From Henriciella pelagia (GTDB lineage Bacteria; Pseudomonadota; Alphaproteobacteria; Caulobacterales; Hyphomonadaceae): a stretch of 64,000 nucleotides of DNA. Both the position numbers and the translations under genes were made by a program. The stretch covers positions 267,467 to 331,466 of the forward strand of contig NZ_NCSU01000015.1 in assembly GCF_002088945.1 (NCBI RefSeq), in the 5' to 3' direction. The notes under the pieces are model-generated. The model saw nothing but the letters and a program-made list of their open reading frames with translations. It was not told where the DNA came from and made no database searches. Shown piece after piece: positions 16,838 to 27,604 of this stretch (positions within the stretch are counted from its first letter, which is position 1; every line of letters begins with the position of its first letter).

Positions 16838-17805
16838 CCTCATCCTGAGCTTGCCGAAGGACGCTCTCCATGCCCGCCGGATGCCAATATCAGGCAGGCC
16901 GAAGCATCCGCATACGAGCGGTCATGAAGATGTGCTGAGGATACGCGCGCCCTAGCCCGGCGCGGGCATGAGCACGCGGCGGGCGAAGAAGTCGGCGTCG
17001 CGTATCTTTCCGGCGAGCTCCGGGTCGTCCGGGCGGCGGGTTATGCCGGGCGGGCGGCCAAGGCAGAAGGGCGTGTAGCGACCCGTCCGCGCCGAAAAGC
17101 GCTTCAGCCAGACGGCCATGCGGCGGGCATGATGCGCGGGGCGACGCAGGATGTCCTCGAGGACACTGAGGCGGCGGGTGGCGCAGGCCGGGTCTGCTTC
17201 AGCGTTCGGATCGGCGGGCGCCGGCAGGCGTGGCGGCGCTGGCGCAATGGGCTCAACGGGATATCGCGGAAAAGACGGGAGCGCCTCGAAAAGGGAGAGC
17301 GCGGGGTTGCGCGCAGTGTCGCGGCGACCGGGCTGAGGCGGCTTGCTTGATGCTGCACGCTGAGGCGAAGGGGGGTCAGGGGCAACCTCCTGCGCGCGCA
17401 GCACGAGCAGACGGCGGGTAAACCCTTCCGCGAGGCGCAGCAGATGATTGGCGCGATGCTTCATGCCGCGTGTGAAACAGGTCGACTGCACCAGCCGCCG
17501 GACAAGAGCGACCAGCATGGCCAGCACGCTCCAGTTCTTCTCAAGACAGGCAGAGGCATGAAGATCGAGCATGTCAGGGAGTGTATGGGCGGGTTGAGGG
17601 GGTGGGGATATTTTTTGTTGCTCCCCACCCCGACCCTCCCTCCTTCGACAGGCTCAGGATAAACGAGGAGGGGGAAGTCGGTGCGCCAAGATGATAGCGT
17701 TTCGCTTGACGGCCTAATGGTTCGACTTCGCTCACCATGTCGGCCTTTGAGAAGTCAGAAATAGCCCGACATGGTGAGCGTCCTTCGACAGGCTCAGGAT
17801 GAGGG
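16838..17805. repeat. Three dispersed copies of a CCTTCGACAGGCTCAGGAT-type repeat and a long hairpin
   Basis: The repeat occurs at 16838-16862 (minus orientation, variant with TTGCCGAAGG), 17641-17660 and 17781-17805 (plus orientation, followed by GAGGG). Between the last two copies, CGCTCACCATGTCGG at 17729-17743 and its exact reverse complement at 17766-17780 form a 15-base-pair hairpin with a 22-base loop. This repeat family is scattered between genes in many alphaproteobacteria. The flanking gaps 16706-16951 and 17573-17869 contain no other recognised feature. The hypothetical gene at 16952-17572 lies inside this span and is listed separately. Confidence 0.75.
16952..17572 (-). CDS. Hypothetical protein, proline- and arginine-rich
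   Basis: A 206-residue protein that I do not recognise. Residues 1-60 are helical and basic (VALVRRLVQSTCFTRGMKHRANHLLRLAEGF). A proline-rich linker follows (about 65-130), and then a basic C-terminal part with RRPAHHARRMAVWLKRFSAR and DDPELAGKIRDADFFARR. The two ends look like conserved short helical blocks joined by a disordered linker. It has no signal peptide and no membrane segment. The gene is isolated between repeat-rich gaps. It could be a rapidly evolving lineage-specific protein. Confidence 0.6.
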   Translation of the reverse strand: MLDLHASACLEKNWSVLAMLVALVRRLVQSTCFTRGMKHRANHLLRLAEGFTRRLLVLRAQEVAPDPPSPQRAASSKPPQPGRRDTARNPALSLFEALPSFPRYPVEPIAPAPPRLPAPADPNAEADPACATRRLSVLEDILRRPAHHARRMAVWLKRFSARTGRYTPFCLGRPPGITRRPDDPELAGKIRDADFFARRVLMPAPG

Positions 17806-17869
17806 TCGAACCACGAAGGCGATCATCGCTTCTCGCGCAGCAGAGCGTACACCAGCCCCCGGTGGCCCC

Positions 17870-18984
17870 TTATCTCTCCAGCACGAGATCGTCGCGGTGG
17901 ATGACGGCGGGGCGGCCGCGATAGCCGAGCCGTGTTTCCAGCGCTTCGCTGCGCAGGCCGGCAATCTTCAGGATGTCGGCCGCGTCATAGGCGGTCACAC
18001 CCTTGGCGACAGTGTCTCCGTTCGGGCCGCGCACAGCGACGGCAGCGCCTTTTTCGAACCTGCCATCGACGCCGGTAATGCCGACAGCGAGCAGGCTGGA
18101 GCCACCCTTGAGCGCCTTCACTGCGCCCTGATCGACGAGCACGGCGCCTTCCGGGGTGAGGTGGCCCTGCAGCCAGGTCTGCCGGGCGGTTGCTGGCGAA
18201 ACGGGCGGGACAATCCATGTCGCGCGCTCGCCAGACTGCAGCGCACTCAGGGGCGAGGGCCGGTCACCAAGCGTGATGGCCGTCGCACAGCCTGCGCCAT
18301 AGGCGATCCGCGCCGCTGCAAGCTTGGTGGCCATGCCGCCAGAACCGACACCGGAGGCTTCATTGGCGGTGCCGGCCATGGCGTCGTGCTGGTCCGTCAG
18401 CTCTGTGAGGTGCGGGATATGCGTCGCGGCCGGGTCGCGGCGCGGGTCCGCCGTGTAGAGCCCGTCAATGTCAGACAGGAGGACGAGCACGTCAGCGCTC
18501 AGCATCTGGGCGACGCGGGCGGCGAGGCGGTCATTGTCGCCATAGCGGATTTCTTCAGTCGCGACCGTGTCATTCTCGTTGATGACGGGCACCGCGCCAG
18601 CGGCCAGCAGCGTATCGAGCGTGGCGCGGGCATTCAGCCAACGGCGCCGGCGTTCGGTGTCTTCCAGCGTGAGGAGCGCCTGCGCGACTCGGATACCGTG
18701 CGGCTGGAACGCATCGCCAATCGCGGCGATCAGCCGGGGCTGTCCAAAAGCTGCCGCCGCCTGCTTTTCTTCCAGCTTTTTCGGTTTGCCGATGCCGAGC
18801 GCCGAACGACCAAGGGCAACGGCGCCGGACGAGACCAGAACGACCTCCTTGCCCGCCTGTTTCAGGCCTGCAATGTCCTTCGCGAGACCGGCCAGCCATT
18901 CGCGGCGCGGCTCTCCCTGGGACGCGATAAGCGATGATCCGGTCTTGATGACAATCCGGTTCGCCTTGGCGAGAATGTCCCGCA

Positions 18985-18985
<1 letters not shown>
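17870..18985 (-). CDS. proB: Glutamate 5-kinase
   Basis: A 371-residue enzyme with the amino-acid kinase domain (about 1-255) and a C-terminal PUA domain (about 275-371). Diagnostic segments are RIVIKTGSSLIAS, VSSGAVALGRSALG, NENDTVATEEIRYGDND, LLSDIDGLYTADPR and GSGGMATKLAAARIA. It phosphorylates glutamate in the first step of proline synthesis. The ATG shares one base with the obgE stop (18985), so it is coupled to obgE. The partner gene proA does not follow; the downstream region is repeat-rich. Confidence 0.96.
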
Positions 18986-20591
<1,606 letters not shown>

Positions 20592-20616
20592 CGCTTTATC
20601 CCCGGATTGCGGCCAA

Positions 20617-20644
20617 TAAAAAAGGAGGCCAGCGCGGGCCTCCT
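20617..20644 (-). terminator. Intrinsic terminator after rplU-rpmA
   Basis: On the minus strand an 8-base-pair stem, AGGAGGCC with GGCCTCCT, encloses a six-base loop and is followed by a run of six T. It lies between the rpmA stop (20699) and the GNAT start (20591). It therefore separates the ribosomal protein unit from the GNAT-obgE-proB unit. Confidence 0.88.
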
Positions 20645-20698
20645 CATTCATTTGATCGGCAGGAGGCCCTGATGCGGCCCCCGCTGTGTCAGCGGCCG

Positions 20699-20968
20699 CT
20701 ATTCTGCTGCGTCTGCCATCGGGACAACCGACACATACTGGCGGTCGCCGGTCGTGCGCTTGAATTCGACACGGCCTTCTTCGAGTGCGAACAGCGTGTG
20801 ATCCTTGCCCATGCCGACACCCTTGCCCGGATAGGTCCTGGTGCCGCGCTGACGGATGATGATGTTGCCAGGCACAACGTGCTGGCCACCAAACTTCTTC
20901 ACGCCGAGATATTTCGGGTTCGAATCGCGTCCGTTACGTGATGAACCGCCTGATTTCTTGTGTGCCAT
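20699..20968 (-). CDS. rpmA: 50S ribosomal protein L27
   Basis: An 89-residue protein with the hallmark N terminus [22 protein letters not shown], rich in glycine and basic residues, that reaches the peptidyl-transferase centre. It continues with [22 protein letters not shown] and ends normally. It has full family length. It follows rplU by 42 bases on the same strand and is followed by an intrinsic terminator. Confidence 0.98.
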   Translation of the reverse strand: MAHKKSGGSSRNGRDSNPKYLGVKKFGGQHVVPGNIIIRQRGTRTYPGKGVGMGKDHTLFALEEGRVEFKRTTGDRQYVSVVPMADAAE

Positions 20969-21010
20969 GAGGGCGTTCCTTCAATCTTTCCTTGAAGCCT
21001 ATACCAGACT

Positions 21011-21757
21011 TCAGGCGTCCTTTGCCAGTTTCTTGGCCTGCTTGACCCATTCGTCACGCTCGATGCGTCCGCCGAGACCGGCTTCATCATCAAGCTCAGC
21101 GGCCTGCGATTTGTTGAGGTCTGCGACCTGCCAGAAGTGGAAGATGCCTGCTGCGTTCAGCTTCTTCTCCATGGCCGGGCCAACACCGGAGATCAGTTTC
21201 AGATCATCCTTCTTGCCTTCGGCCTTGGCCAGACGGCCGCGCTCATCCGTCTTCGGCTTGGCGTCTGCCTTCGGAGCGGCTTCCTTCTTTGGAGCAGCGT
21301 CCTTCTTTGCAGCCGGTGCTGCCTCTTTCTTCGGAGCCGCTTCCTTTTTCGCAGCCGGCGCTTCCTTGGCAGGTGCAGCCTTTGCTTCGGTCTTCGGAGC
21401 GTCTTCCTTCTTCGGCGCAGCGGCTTTCTTCGCCGGAGCTTTCTTGCCGTCGGTCAGGATCGAGGTGATCGTGACCACGCTCTCAAGCTGGCGATGGCCT
21501 TTCTTGCGGCGATAGGTGTTGCGCTGACGCTTCTTCATGATCAGCTTCTTGTCGCCCTTGCGCTGGGCGGCAATCTCGCCGACGACGCTTGCACCGGACA
21601 CGAGCGGTGCACCGACGGTGACCGACTTGCCGTCGCCCAGCATCAGGACATCAAAGGTGACATCTGCGCCAGTGTCAGCGCTAAGTTTCTCGACGACAAT
21701 CTCATCGCCTTCGGCGACTTTATACTGTTTGCCACCAGTCTTAATGACCGCGAACAT
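21011..21757 (-). CDS. rplU: 50S ribosomal protein L21 with long C-terminal extension
   Basis: A 248-residue protein, more than twice the usual length of about 103 residues. Residues 1-103 are a normal L21, from [20 protein letters not shown] to [15 protein letters not shown]. Residues 104-185 are a low-complexity linker of Ala, Lys, Pro and Glu with repeats such as KKEAAP. Residues 188-248 look like a helix-hairpin-helix module, with [20 protein letters not shown] and a following helix. Extended L21 proteins are known in some alphaproteobacteria. The extra domain may bind RNA or DNA, which is inference. It is the first gene of the rplU-rpmA unit. Confidence 0.95.
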   Translation of the reverse strand: MFAVIKTGGKQYKVAEGDEIVVEKLSADTGADVTFDVLMLGDGKSVTVGAPLVSGASVVGEIAAQRKGDKKLIMKKRQRNTYRRKKGHRQLESVVTITSILTDGKKAPAKKAAAPKKEDAPKTEAKAAPAKEAPAAKKEAAPKKEAAPAAKKDAAPKKEAAPKADAKPKTDERGRLAKAEGKKDDLKLISGVGPAMEKKLNAAGIFHFWQVADLNKSQAAELDDEAGLGGRIERDEWVKQAKKLAKDA

Positions 21758-21921
21758 GCCTCATCCTTCCGGAAGGTGAAATTAGTTGAGTGTCCGCACG
21801 CGCACGGCGCCGGACATGAAGGCGCGGATAAACACTATCAGCTGCCGCATGTCAAACCCTGACATGCATGAAATACGGGGCTTGCGTGCATTCCCTGGCC
21901 GCGTTATCCCCCCGCCCCACG

Positions 21922-22010
21922 GAGAGGTGCTAGAGTGGTTGAATAGGACGGTCTCGAAAACCGTTGAGCGCGCAAGCGTTCCGAGGGTTCGAATCCCTCT
22001 CTCTCCGCCA
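21922..22010 (+). tRNA. tRNA-Ser (anticodon CGA)
   Basis: An 89-base tRNA with the 3' CCA encoded. The acceptor arms GGAGAG and CTCTCC pair. The anticodon stem ACGGT/ACCGT encloses the loop CTCGAAA, giving anticodon CGA (codon UCG). The long class II variable arm (GAGCGCGCAAGCGTTC region) and the T loop GGTTCGAATCC are present. A terminator follows at 22055. Confidence 0.96.
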
Positions 22011-22054
22011 CCGAGAACGGGATTTGAGGACCAGATCTCGGATTTCCCGAAATC

Positions 22055-22076
22055 GCCCGCCACTGACGGGCTTTTT
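22055..22076 (+). terminator. Intrinsic terminator downstream of tRNA-Ser
   Basis: The stem GCCCG/CGGGC with a seven-base loop is followed by five T. It lies 45 bases after the tRNA end and is in the right orientation to end its transcript. Confidence 0.7.
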
Positions 22077-22172
22077 CATGCGCTGAAGTCTCTGCCCGCC
22101 CGATTTTCCCTACTCGTCCCGCAATTTTCGCCAGTCGTCTCTAACGGCCACTTTCGCCAGATCTCTTAGACC

Positions 22173-22884
22173 GGAATTGTCAGAAGAACTTCGCTTGGGC
22201 GCGGGTACCTGCCACTCCACTTTTCTGGCCATGTCCAAGTCTTCCTTCCGTTATTTCAAAACGTCGCCCGAGATCATCCGGCTTGCGGTGATGATGTATG
22301 TCCGGTTTCCGCTATCGCTTCGGAACGTCGAAGACCTTCTCCATGAACGGGCGATCGAGGCCTGCTACGAGACGGTGTGATGCTGCTGGAACCGGTTCGG
22401 ACCGCTGTTTGCCGGCGAAATCAGGTAGCGCCGGTCTCAACAGCTTCACCAGGTCACGTAAGGGCGATGGCCCCTCGATGAGGTGTATGTGAAGATCAAT
22501 GGCAAGCCCCATTACCTATGGCGCGCTGTCGACCACGAAGGTGAGCTACTCGAGAGCGACGTCACGAAAACCCGAGACAAATCAGCAGCCTTGCGCTTTC
22601 TCAAGAAAGCGATGAAGCGCTACGGTGCTCCGAAAACAGCCATCTGCCGCTCTGGCGACGAGAGCGGGCGATGTCACGGTTCTGGCGGGCGTCGAACCTG
22701 CAGAAATTCGCTTCAACACGCGCCCCCTTCTACAACCATTTCAATCTCGACCATCATCTGAACCGTCGTCCAATGTTCAAATCAAACCGAGACGCCGCGC
22801 TCCTCGAGTGGCGCCAGCTTCTCGCGGCCTGAGAACGTTCGCCCGCAGTTAGCAGAGACGAGTTTGTATTAGCCTGACGACACC
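22173..22884 (+). mobile_element. IS6-family element, degenerate copy A
   Basis: The remains of an IS6-type insertion sequence. The transposase start is at 22231 (SFRYFKTSPEIIRLAVMMYVRFPLSLRNVEDLL), but the frame stops at a TGA (22378-22380) where the family has an arginine codon. Coding resemblance continues at about 22460-22640 (LDEVYVKINGKPHYLWRAVDHEG). A deletion near 22633 removes the second and third DDE acidic residues. The end of the transposase is recognisable to about 22832. Putative terminal repeats are GGAATTGTCAG (22173-22183) and CTGACGACACC (22874-22884). No matching target duplication is visible. Bases 22296-22598 are nearly identical to copy B. Confidence 0.85.
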
Positions 22885-23032
22885 CACCTGTGGTCCGCAT
22901 GCCGGACCGGCAGTCTGGCGTGCATCATCGCGGCGAAATCGTCCGCAGCGTCTATGATGATGCGTAAATGGTCCGCCAGTTCGCTGCATCAGCGCGTCTC
23001 ACCCGGTATCAGGCATGTGCGCCGTCGAAGAT

Positions 23033-24067
23033 TCACCTGCTAGGTTCGAGTGGGAAGCCGGCTTCGCGCCAGGCGGCAATACCGCCATCCAACGCTGTCG
23101 CCCGCATAAAGCCGAGGTCGCGCAAGGTTGCCGCAGCGAGCACCGATATCTTCCCGTATTCGCAGCAGGTCACGATCCGCATCGTCGGGTCCGGCAGTTC
23201 GCTGTTTACGCGGAGTTCGAGTTGGCCCCTGGGCAGATGCAGCGCACCCTCGATATGTCCCATATCATAATCGTCCTTCTCGCGAAGATCGATCACGATG
23301 AGGTCGCGGCTATTGCCACCGAGACGGCTGCCGAGTTCGCTCATAGACAGGAACGGTACGCCGCAAGCCGCCTCCGAAAGGAGTTGCCCGACCGTCTTGC
23401 CGCCGCTCATATTGGTGCGCAGGGCTTCGGTCAGATGCGTGGGCGCGGCGAGGTTCAGGGCATGCATCATCTCTACGAAGGCGGCCCGGTCGGTCTTCTG
23501 CAAACGAGGATTCGTTCTGATCTCGTCCGCAATGGTGGAGTGACCGCGGTCCTTGTAGTCATGCGCGGGAAAGACCAGCGTCTCCCCAGGAAGCTTCAGG
23601 AGCTTGCCAAAAAGGCTGTCGAACAACTGATGCGGATCGCCGGTGGGCAGATCGGTGCGGCCGGTTCCCCCAATTAACAGCGTATCGCCGGTAAAGACGC
23701 GGTCATTCATGACGAGGCACATGGAATCGTGTGTATGCCCCGGCGTATGCATGGCGGTAAGTTTCAGTGTTCCCGCGATCAGCATTTCGCCATCATCGAG
23801 ACGCACGTCTGCGAAAGGTGCCGCACTCAGCCGGTGCATCGCGACAGGCGCGCCAAATGCCTTCCTGAGCGCCAGGCTGGCGGAGAAGTGATCGGCATGA
23901 GTGTGGGTGTCCACGATATAGCGCAATGTCAGGCCGTGCTGGTTCAGCCGCCCCCGGTAGCGATCGGTGAGGCTTAATTCTGGATCGATCAGGACTGCCG
24001 CGCAGGAGGTTTCACAACCGAGGAGATAGGACCGGCAGCCTCCGGCGGCGAATGTCTCGAACAGCAT
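23033..24067 (-). CDS. MBL-fold hydrolase fused to a rhodanese domain (persulfide dioxygenase-like)
   Basis: A 344-residue protein from the ATG at 24067. The N-terminal metallo-beta-lactamase domain (about 1-220) has the metal motif THTHADH (His55, His57, Asp59, His60), then HTPGHTHDS and FTGDTLLIGGTGRTD, as in ETHE1-type persulfide dioxygenases. The C-terminal rhodanese domain (about 245-344) has DLREKDDYDMGHIEGALHLP and an active-site loop CEYGKIS with Cys302. Together they could oxidise glutathione persulfide and move sulfane sulfur in sulfide detoxification. It starts two bases after the peroxiredoxin stop, so the two form an operon. The pair lies between IS6 copies A and B. Confidence 0.88.
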   Translation of the reverse strand: MLFETFAAGGCRSYLLGCETSCAAVLIDPELSLTDRYRGRLNQHGLTLRYIVDTHTHADHFSASLALRKAFGAPVAMHRLSAAPFADVRLDDGEMLIAGTLKLTAMHTPGHTHDSMCLVMNDRVFTGDTLLIGGTGRTDLPTGDPHQLFDSLFGKLLKLPGETLVFPAHDYKDRGHSTIADEIRTNPRLQKTDRAAFVEMMHALNLAAPTHLTEALRTNMSGGKTVGQLLSEAACGVPFLSMSELGSRLGGNSRDLIVIDLREKDDYDMGHIEGALHLPRGQLELRVNSELPDPTMRIVTCCEYGKISVLAAATLRDLGFMRATALDGGIAAWREAGFPLEPSR

Positions 24068-24069
24068 GG

Positions 24070-24729
<660 letters not shown>

Positions 24730-24807
24730 TGCCCCCTCCTTTTTTGTGAATTCCTGGTAGAGAAAGTATAACTCGGATTAACCATCATGGCTAGTTCGCG
24801 ATCGTGA

Positions 24808-25500
24808 AGTATGTCCGGTTTCCGCTATCGCTTCGGAACGTCGAAGACCTTCTCCATGGACGGGCGATCAAGGCCTGCCACGAGACGGTGTGATGCTGCT
24901 GGAACCGGTTCGGACCGCTGTTTGCCGGCGAAATCAGGTAGCGCCGGTCTCAACAGCTTCACCAGGTCACGTAAGGGCGATGGCCCCTCGATGAGGTGTA
25001 TGTGAAGATCAATGGCAAGCCCCATTACCTATGGCGCGCTGTCGACCACGAAGGTGAGCTACTCGAGAGCGACGTCACGAAAACCCGAGACAAATCAGCA
25101 GCCTTGCGATTTTTGAAGAAGGCAATGAAACGGTACGGCGCTCCGCGCGTGGTAGTGACGGACAGGCTTCGATCCTACGGTGCTGCGATGAAAGATATTG
25201 GAAATGTCGACCGCCAACAGGTCGGCCGTCATCTCAACAATCGAGACGAAAACAGTCACCTGCCCTTCCGGCGACGGGAGCGAGCGATGTTGCGGTTCAG
25301 GCGAACGTCGAACTTGCAGAAATTCGCTTCAACGCACGCCTCGTTTTATAACCATTCTAATCTCGACCGTCACCTCAACCCACGATCCAAATTCAAGCAA
25401 AAACGTGATGCCGCCCCTGAAGAATGGCGTCAGCTTCTTGCCACCTGAGAGTGTTTACCTGTAGTGAGCAGAGACGAGTTTGCATTTGTCTGACGACACC
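24808..25500 (+). mobile_element. IS6-family element, degenerate copy B (5' truncated)
   Basis: This copy lacks the left end and the first part of the transposase; similarity begins abruptly at 24809. It shares the TGA nonsense codon (24891-24893) with copy A. From GTG at 24996 the frame is open to 25448 and keeps the three DDE acidic positions in LDEVYVKI, VVVTDRLRSYG and NRDENSHLPFRRRERAM. It ends in KQKRDAAPEEWRQLLAT. The putative right terminal repeat is CTGACGACACC at 25490-25500. It is in the same orientation as copy A and cannot make a full transposase. Confidence 0.85.
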
Positions 25501-25651
25501 CGAATGACAGCAGATCCCTGCAATATGACCCTTCTCGAGTCGTGCCAGTATCTGCTTGCGTGAGCGTTGCTATTTCAAGGGCAGCGGAGTCAATTTTGCA
25601 TGTGCCTGATGATACTCAAAGTCGGCCAACCACCCCCTTACAAAGCACGAG

Positions 25652-26140
25652 TTACGATGCGAACGCCTTTTCGAAGGCGAGATTGGCGGCGACGCCAGCC
25701 TGACAACGCGCCTTGTGTACACCGAGCAGATCGCTGAGGCTTTGCGCCAGGCTGATCCCGGCGAGACTGTCGAGAACAGCGTCTTCCATTCTGTCTGATA
25801 TAGTCTCGAAATACTCTTCAAAATTCGTACTGACGACGCAGATTTGCGGAAGGTTGGGACGTGGCGTCCAGAGTTTCTTGTCCTCGATCGAGGCTTCATA
25901 AATTTCCTTGAGAAATATCTCGTCCGCTGGTCTTGAGAGGCATACTCCGCCATTGCGGCCAAGTTGCGAGGTGATCAGGCCATGCTCCCCGAGCGTCTTC
26001 AACAGTTTCCGTACGAGCGTCGGATTGGCATTGAGCCATTCGGCCAACTGGCTCGAACTGATCAATGTACCGCCATTATTCGCGGCGAGACCGAGGCTGT
26101 GCATCATCTGGAGCGCGGTGGGAAAACGACGATCAATCAT
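25652..26140 (-). CDS. Rrf2-family transcriptional regulator
   Basis: A 162-residue regulator. The N-terminal winged helix (about 1-75) has ALQMMHSLGLA, SSQLAEWLNANPTLVRKLLKTLGEHGLI and the Rrf2 wing GRNGGVCLSRPADEI. Cysteines occur at 67, 101 and about 146 but not in the close triad used for Fe-S binding in IscR or NsrR, so it probably senses something else. Its start codon overlaps a perfect 14-base palindrome. It lies between IS6 copy B and a serine hydrolase gene on the same strand, and may control either the peroxiredoxin module or the catabolic cluster. Confidence 0.9.
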   Translation of the reverse strand: MIDRRFPTALQMMHSLGLAANNGGTLISSSQLAEWLNANPTLVRKLLKTLGEHGLITSQLGRNGGVCLSRPADEIFLKEIYEASIEDKKLWTPRPNLPQICVVSTNFEEYFETISDRMEDAVLDSLAGISLAQSLSDLLGVHKARCQAGVAANLAFEKAFAS

Positions 26141-26152
26141 ACCTTAAGGTAT
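26139..26152. promoter_or_regulatory. Palindrome over the Rrf2 start codon
   Basis: ATACCTTAAGGTAT is a perfect 14-base palindrome. It overlaps the first two bases of the Rrf2 start codon. Its position suggests autoregulation by the Rrf2 dimer. The rest of the gap up to 26337 shows nothing recognisable. Confidence 0.6.
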
Positions 26153-26337
26153 CAAATGTTGCAGGCGATGCGCAATCGCCTTGCAGTTTGCAACAGTCAT
26201 TTTCGCGATAGAAGGTCCAGCCTGCAGGCTCGTGGCGGCGCAGGACGCCCCACCATGTTCACGGCATGTGCACAGCCTGACCTCCCGCTGGGCGGGCGCT
26301 TACACGCTCCGATTACGACAGATGGCAACACTCTCAG

Positions 26338-27558
26338 TCATCGCACCCAGAAGCCGGGTTCACTCGATGTATAGCCGACGGCCCGATACACAGCGTCCAC
26401 CAGGCTCTGACCGCGATCATTGAGGCCGACGCCGGGACCGTGGAAATTCATGATGTAGGAAAATGCGATGCGGGCGTCTCCATCGGCAAAGCCAATACTG
26501 CCGCCCATGCCGGGCGTTCCAAAGGCGTGCTCGCCCAGGATGACGTGTTCGCCCTGGCCGAGGCTACGCGCACCCCAGGTCTTTGAGAAGCCGAGCGTGA
26601 ATGTCGTCGGCACGCGCAGGATGGTATCACATGAGGACGCAGACCGCGTTGTCCGCATGAGTGGCAGCATCCGCTCACGGACCATCCGCTGGCCATCGAG
26701 ACTGCCATCCAGAGACAGCGGGGCGTACGCCCGCGCCAGTCCACGTGCCGTGACGATCCCGCCGGCAGCCGGAATCTCGGCAGCGTGCCGGGCGCGGGAG
26801 TTGATGATCTCAAGTGCCATGTCATTGCCGCTGTTGGTCATCATCTTCGCACCGATCCAGCCGGGCTCTTCCATGAATTTTCGGAACAACGGCGAATTCG
26901 GATTTGGCTCATCCATATAGGCGGTCGCCACCCGATGTTCCTCGTTTTCCGGCAGTCCGATCCAGACATCGGCACCGAAGGGCTCGGCGATTTCCTTGCG
27001 CAGGAACTGGCCGATCTTCATCCCCGTGGCGCGCCGGACGATCTCGCCTTCAAGAGTGCCAAGCGTGACCGCATGATAACCGTGCTGCTCGCCTGGTTCC
27101 CAGACTGGAGCTTCAGCGGCCAGTCGGGCGGCGGAGAAGTCCCAGTCTAGCAAGGCCCCTTCGGGAAGCGACTCCTGCCAGACTGGCAGGCCGGCCTGGT
27201 GGCTCATGACCATGCCGACCGTAATGGCGTCCTTCTCATTCGCTGCAAACTCAGGCCAGTACTTGCAGACCGGCGCGTCTACTTCGATGATGCCGCGATC
27301 AATGAGGATGTGGAGGCACATTGCGGCTAGCCCTTTGGTGGAAGAGAAAACGACCGCCATCGTATCCTCCTGCCAGGTTTTGCCGGTCTCCCGGTCAGCC
27401 TGCCCGCCCCAAAGATCGACCACCTTCCTGCCATCCAGATAGACGCAGACTGCTGCACCAATTTCGCCCCGTTCCGTGAAGTTTCTCTTGAATTCTGACT
27501 TCACCGCTTCGAAACGCGGATCGCACTCACCGGAGACCCGTTCGCCTGTATCCATCAT
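26338..27558 (-). CDS. Beta-lactamase-fold serine hydrolase (EstB/class C type)
   Basis: A protein of about 406 residues from the ATG at 27558. It has the class C/EstB nucleophile motif SSTK (Ser72, Lys75) in VVFSSTKGLAAM. A tyrosine in HGYHAVTLG provides the second motif, and FGTPGMGGSIGF takes the place of the third. Relatives hydrolyse esters or lactones rather than antibiotics. There is no signal peptide, so it is cytoplasmic. A longer frame reaches 27675 but would overlap the end of the TonB receptor gene. It follows that receptor by 46 bases on the same strand and may act on the imported compound. Confidence 0.88.
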   Translation of the reverse strand: MMDTGERVSGECDPRFEAVKSEFKRNFTERGEIGAAVCVYLDGRKVVDLWGGQADRETGKTWQEDTMAVVFSSTKGLAAMCLHILIDRGIIEVDAPVCKYWPEFAANEKDAITVGMVMSHQAGLPVWQESLPEGALLDWDFSAARLAAEAPVWEPGEQHGYHAVTLGTLEGEIVRRATGMKIGQFLRKEIAEPFGADVWIGLPENEEHRVATAYMDEPNPNSPLFRKFMEEPGWIGAKMMTNSGNDMALEIINSRARHAAEIPAAGGIVTARGLARAYAPLSLDGSLDGQRMVRERMLPLMRTTRSASSCDTILRVPTTFTLGFSKTWGARSLGQGEHVILGEHAFGTPGMGGSIGFADGDARIAFSYIMNFHGPGVGLNDRGQSLVDAVYRAVGYTSSEPGFWVR

Positions 27559-27604
27559 TTGCTTCGCCTTTTTCCTGAAGAGTGAGAAGACCGCGGTCGG
27601 CCGT

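Noticed and set aside
21782..22063. Minus-strand frame with GIRTLGTLARSTVFETVLFNHSS
   Set aside because: It is the antisense of tRNA-Ser, a well-known false protein prediction.
22055..22076. Attachment site at tRNA-Ser
   Set aside because: No integrase or direct repeat of the tRNA 3' end was found downstream; the neighbouring element is an IS6 remnant.
25195..25330. Possible functional IS6 transposase in copy B
   Set aside because: The DDE residues are present but the N-terminal third is missing and a stop codon lies upstream.
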